From positions 1-6,552 of the forward strand of contig CABUQK010000107.1 in NCBI GenBank assembly GCA_902493615.1: 6,552 nucleotides of DNA, in the 5' to 3' direction. The notes below the pieces were generated by a model. It was not told the DNA's origin. It worked only from the letters and a program-made list of their open reading frames with translations, and did no database searches. The translations under genes and the position numbers were made by a program. Shown piece by piece: positions 4,591-6,552 of this stretch (position 1 is the stretch's first letter; every line of letters starts with the position of its first letter). This stretch comes from an uncultured Collinsella sp. GTDB lineage: Bacteria > Actinomycetota > Coriobacteriia > Coriobacteriales > Coriobacteriaceae.

Positions 4591-5349
4591 ATGCTGATCG
4601 AGACCCTTTCGGTCTTTCCCGAGATGTTTGAGCCCGTCATGTCCACATCGATCTTGGGCCGCGCCCGCAAGGCCGGCCTTTTTGATTTTAAGGCGTATAA
4701 CCTGCGCGACTGGACGCACGACCGCCATCGTACCGTCGATGACGAGCCGTACGGCGGCGGGCAGGGCATGCTCATGAAGGTCGAGCCTATTGCCGAGGCC
4801 ATCGAGGCCATCAGCTCCGAGGGTCCCAAGCCCACCGTAGTGTTCTTCACCCCCTGTGGCGAGCCGTTTACGCAGCATGTGGCCGAGCGCCTGCTCAAAA
4901 GTGAGCGCCTGCTGTTTGTGTGCAGCCGCTACGAGGGCGTCGACGAGCGCGCGTATGCGTATGCCGATGAGCGTCTGTCGATCGGCGACTACGTGCTTAC
5001 GGGTGGCGAACTTCCCGCTATGGTCGTTGCCGATGCCGTCGTACGCCTGATTCCCGGCGCCCTGGGCGACGAGATGAGCAATGTGGACGAGTCGTTCTCG
5101 ACCGCCGAGGACGGAGGCCTGCTCGAGTACGCGCAGTACACCCGTCCCGCCGAGTTCAACGGCGAGGGCGTGCCGCTAGTGCTCGTGAGTGGCGATCACG
5201 CCAAGGTCGACGCTTGGCGCCGCAAGAACGCCATCGAGCGCACCTGCCGCTGGCGTCCCGATCTGATCGAGACGGCGCGCCTTACGCCCCAGGAGCGTGC
5301 GTACGCGCAGGAGATTTTGGTCGCTTCGTATTCGCAGAGCGAGGAGTGA
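4591..5349 (+). CDS. trmD: tRNA (guanine-N1)-methyltransferase TrmD
   Basis: TrmD methylates G37 next to the anticodon of certain tRNAs, using S-adenosylmethionine, and so prevents +1 frameshifting; it acts as a dimer. The 252-residue protein shows the family motifs in order: LSVFPEMF (6-13), DDEPYGGGQGMLMK (50-63), CSRYEGVDER (111-120), the trefoil-knot SAM site SIGDYVLTGGELPAM (130-144), RLIPGALG (152-159), then GLLEYAQYTRP (176-186). Arg152 matches the catalytic Arg154 of the H. influenzae and E. coli enzymes. At the position of the general base Asp169 this protein has Glu167, in DESF where others have EDSF. About four extra residues follow before GLLE. Ser112 and Ala181 also differ from the usual Gly and Pro. 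ATG 4591 has GGAGG at 4581-4585, five bases upstream. lepB follows two bases after the stop, and rplS is not in its usual place. Confidence 0.96.
   Translation: MLIETLSVFPEMFEPVMSTSILGRARKAGLFDFKAYNLRDWTHDRHRTVDDEPYGGGQGMLMKVEPIAEAIEAISSEGPKPTVVFFTPCGEPFTQHVAERLLKSERLLFVCSRYEGVDERAYAYADERLSIGDYVLTGGELPAMVVADAVVRLIPGALGDEMSNVDESFSTAEDGGLLEYAQYTRPAEFNGEGVPLVLVSGDHAKVDAWRRKNAIERTCRWRPDLIETARLTPQERAYAQEILVASYSQSEE
5341..5346 (+). promoter_or_regulatory. Ribosome binding site that fixes the lepB start
   Basis: GAGGAG, the last two codons of trmD, lies five bases before ATG 5352. It fixes the start of the 187-residue signal peptidase. The frame remains open upstream to 5214, but that part overlaps the conserved end of trmD and encodes nothing peptidase-like. 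Confidence 0.8.
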
Positions 5350-5351
5350 GA

Positions 5352-5915
5352 ATGGTTCCATCGCAGCATTCCGCGTTGAGGGGCGCTTTTGAGTGGATCG
5401 TGGTCATCGCGATCGCGCTCGTGGCCACCTTCTTGATTCGCTCGTTTGTGGTCGAGCCCTTTGTGGTGCCCACCGGCTCCATGGAGTCCACGATCGAGAT
5501 TGGCGACCAGATCCTGGCACAAAAGGTGAGCCTCGAGCTCGGTCAGCCTGTCAGCCAAGGCGATATCGTGGTGTTTCACAACCCCGATGGCACCTCCGAG
5601 CATGATGTTCTTGTCAAGCGTGTTATTGCCACGGCCGGCCAGACGGTCGACCTGCAGGATGGCAAGGTGGTCGTTGACGGCCAAGCGCTCGACGAGGACT
5701 ATACGACGGGCATGAGCTGGCCGCTTTCGGTCCAAGCGCCTGGCGCTCAGGTAAGCTATCCCTACACGGTTCCCGACGGGTGCGTGTGGGTGATGGGCGA
5801 CAACCGCGAAAACTCTGCCGACTCACGCTACTTTGGTCCCGTCGATCGCTCTGATTTGATCGCTGTGGCGCTTGTGCGCTACTGGCCGCTCAACCGCATC
5901 GGCGCTATCGACTAA
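5352..5915 (+). CDS. lepB: Signal peptidase I (LepB/SipS type)
   Basis: Signal peptidase I cuts signal peptides from secreted proteins at the outer face of the membrane, using a Ser-Lys dyad. From ATG 5352 the protein has 187 residues. It has a short cytoplasmic N-terminus, one membrane helix at about 14-34 (WIVVIAIALVATFLI), the catalytic box PTGSMESTI (40-48) with Ser43, the box VKRVIATAGQ (88-97) with Lys89, and the late box GDNRENSADSRYFGPV (149-164). One membrane segment and this length are typical of the Gram-positive type. The two-base gap after trmD and the ribosome binding site inside trmD place it in the rpsP operon. Elsewhere lepB is often found near rplS and rnhB; here it directly follows trmD. 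No terminator hairpin is seen after its stop. Confidence 0.95.
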   Translation: MVPSQHSALRGAFEWIVVIAIALVATFLIRSFVVEPFVVPTGSMESTIEIGDQILAQKVSLELGQPVSQGDIVVFHNPDGTSEHDVLVKRVIATAGQTVDLQDGKVVVDGQALDEDYTTGMSWPLSVQAPGAQVSYPYTVPDGCVWVMGDNRENSADSRYFGPVDRSDLIAVALVRYWPLNRIGAID

Positions 5916-5922
5916 AAACCGC

Positions 5923-5948
5923 TATAGTACAGTACCTAACCGTGTAAT
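5923..5948 (+). promoter_or_regulatory. Weak candidate promoter(s) for glyQ
   Basis: Two -10-like boxes lie in the 59-base gap between lepB and glyQ: TATAGT (5923-5928) and TGTAAT (5943-5948), each five of six to consensus. Neither has a convincing -35 box at 16-18 bases. If used, transcription would start near 5935 or 5955. The gap is too short for a T-box leader, which often precedes glycyl-tRNA synthetase genes in Firmicutes. Confidence 0.3.
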
Positions 5949-5974
5949 CGTTTCGACGAGGGGATATTAGAGGC

Positions 5975-6552
5975 ATGAACGCTTCATCGCTTTCCTTCCA
6001 AGACATCATCCTGCGCCTCCAGCAGTACTGGGGCGAGCAGGGCTGCGTCATTATGCAGCCCTATGACTCCGAGGTCGGTGCCGGTACCTTCCATACCGCG
6101 ACCACGCTGCGCTCGCTCGGTCCCGCCGAGTGGCGCACCTGCTATGCGCAGCCCTGCCGCCGTCCCGCCGACGGCCGCTACGGCGAGAACCCCAACCGCA
6201 TGCAGCACTACTATCAGTTCCAGGTGCTCATCAAGCCCTCGCCGGTCAACGCCCAGGAGCTTTACCTGGGGTCTCTTGCCGCTATCGGTCTGGACCCCAA
6301 CGACCATGACGTCCGCTTTGTCGAGGACGACTGGGAGAGCCCGACCCTTGGCGCCTGGGGCCTTGGCTGGGAGGTCTGGCTCAACGGCATGGAGGTCACG
6401 CAGTTTACGTACTTCCAGCAGGTGGGCGGCATCGAGGTCGACCCCGTGCCCGTCGAGATCACCTATGGCCTAGAGCGTATCGCCATGTACGCTCAGGGCG
6501 TCAACTCCGTCTACGACCTGGTGTGGAGCTACCTGCCCGACGGCACGCCCAT
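5975..6552 (+). CDS. glyQ: Glycyl-tRNA synthetase alpha subunit GlyQ (partial, runs off the right edge)
   Basis: GlyQ is the class II catalytic core of the heterotetrameric (alpha2-beta2) glycyl-tRNA synthetase and activates glycine with ATP. The first 192 residues are visible, roughly two thirds of the usual 290-300. They match the family along their length: FQDIILRLQQYWGEQGC (8-24), QPYDSEVGAGTFH (28-40), the class II motif region RRPADGRYGENPNR (62-75) with HYYQFQVLIKPSP after it, then ELYLGSL, FVEDDWESPTLGAWGLGWEVW, the glycine-site region MEVTQFTYFQQVGG, and EITYGLERIAMY. ATG 5975 is supported by GAGGGG at 5958-5963, 11 bases upstream; AGAGG at 5969-5973 is too close to serve. The presence of glyQ implies the two-subunit enzyme, so glyS is expected just downstream, outside the window. 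Read-through from lepB is possible because no terminator separates them. Confidence 0.96.
   Translation, partial: MNASSLSFQDIILRLQQYWGEQGCVIMQPYDSEVGAGTFHTATTLRSLGPAEWRTCYAQPCRRPADGRYGENPNRMQHYYQFQVLIKPSPVNAQELYLGSLAAIGLDPNDHDVRFVEDDWESPTLGAWGLGWEVWLNGMEVTQFTYFQQVGGIEVDPVPVEITYGLERIAMYAQGVNSVYDLVWSYLPDGTP

Noticed and set aside
4155..4898. Minus-strand open frame of 247 codons across rimM and trmD
   Set aside because: It runs antisense to two clearly conserved genes, with no recognisable motifs and no convincing ribosome binding site. It is a composition artefact.
5214..5351. 46-codon upstream extension of the lepB frame
   Set aside because: The stretch is the conserved end of trmD read in another frame. 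A strong GAGGAG site and a good match to the signal peptidase N-terminus place the start at 5352.
5916..5950. Intrinsic terminator after lepB
   Set aside because: No GC-rich stem followed by a T run is present. The repeated GTAC in TAGTACAGTACC is too short and AT-rich to act as one.
5916..5974. T-box riboswitch before glyQ
   Set aside because: Glycyl-tRNA synthetase genes are often T-box controlled in Firmicutes, but the 59-base gap is too short for the specifier stem and antiterminator, and no such structure is seen.

Overview
The window looks like chromosomal housekeeping DNA from a GC-rich Gram-positive bacterium. The best guess is an actinobacterium of the class Coriobacteriia (Collinsella-like). 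That assignment is an inference from gene order, GC-rich third codon positions, frequent TTG/GTG starts and the protein sequences; no search could be run. No prophage, insertion sequence, CRISPR array, toxin-antitoxin pair or defence system was recognised, and I see no candidate for a wholly new system. The items worth a second look are regulatory details and local departures from conserved families.

Layout, left to right. (1) The acidic C-terminal tail of an upstream gene (1-88), then nadD (92-769), yqeK (782-1390) and rsfS (1418-1873). These form one plus-strand operon closed by a strong intrinsic terminator at 1918-1957. (2) dinB, encoding DNA polymerase IV, lies on the minus strand (3223-1970), convergent with rsfS. 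Its -10 box lies 6 bases before the ATG, so the mRNA is probably leaderless. A LexA-like box lies over codons 4-9. (3) A 201-base divergent region (3224-3424) holds two candidate promoters for the next operon and an 8-bp inverted repeat around one of them. (4) A second plus-strand operon follows: rpsP (3425-3766), khpA (3770-4054), rimM (4059-4580), trmD (4591-5349) and lepB (5352-5915). The genes are 2 to 10 bases apart. (5) glyQ starts at 5975 and runs off the right edge.

How the genes work together. The first operon combines NAD synthesis (NadD), Ap4A breakdown (YqeK) and ribosome silencing (RsfS), a widely conserved cluster. The second centres on the small ribosomal subunit and tRNA: ribosomal protein S16, the KH-domain RNA-binding protein KhpA, the 30S maturation factor RimM and the tRNA m1G37 methyltransferase TrmD. 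Signal peptidase I follows in the same transcript. glyQ encodes the alpha subunit of glycyl-tRNA synthetase. rplS (L19), which usually follows trmD, is absent here.

Start codons matter in this window. yqeK, rpsP and rimM start with TTG and khpA with GTG. rpsP and lepB are shorter than the longest open frames, because their ribosome binding sites point to internal starts at 3425 and 5352.
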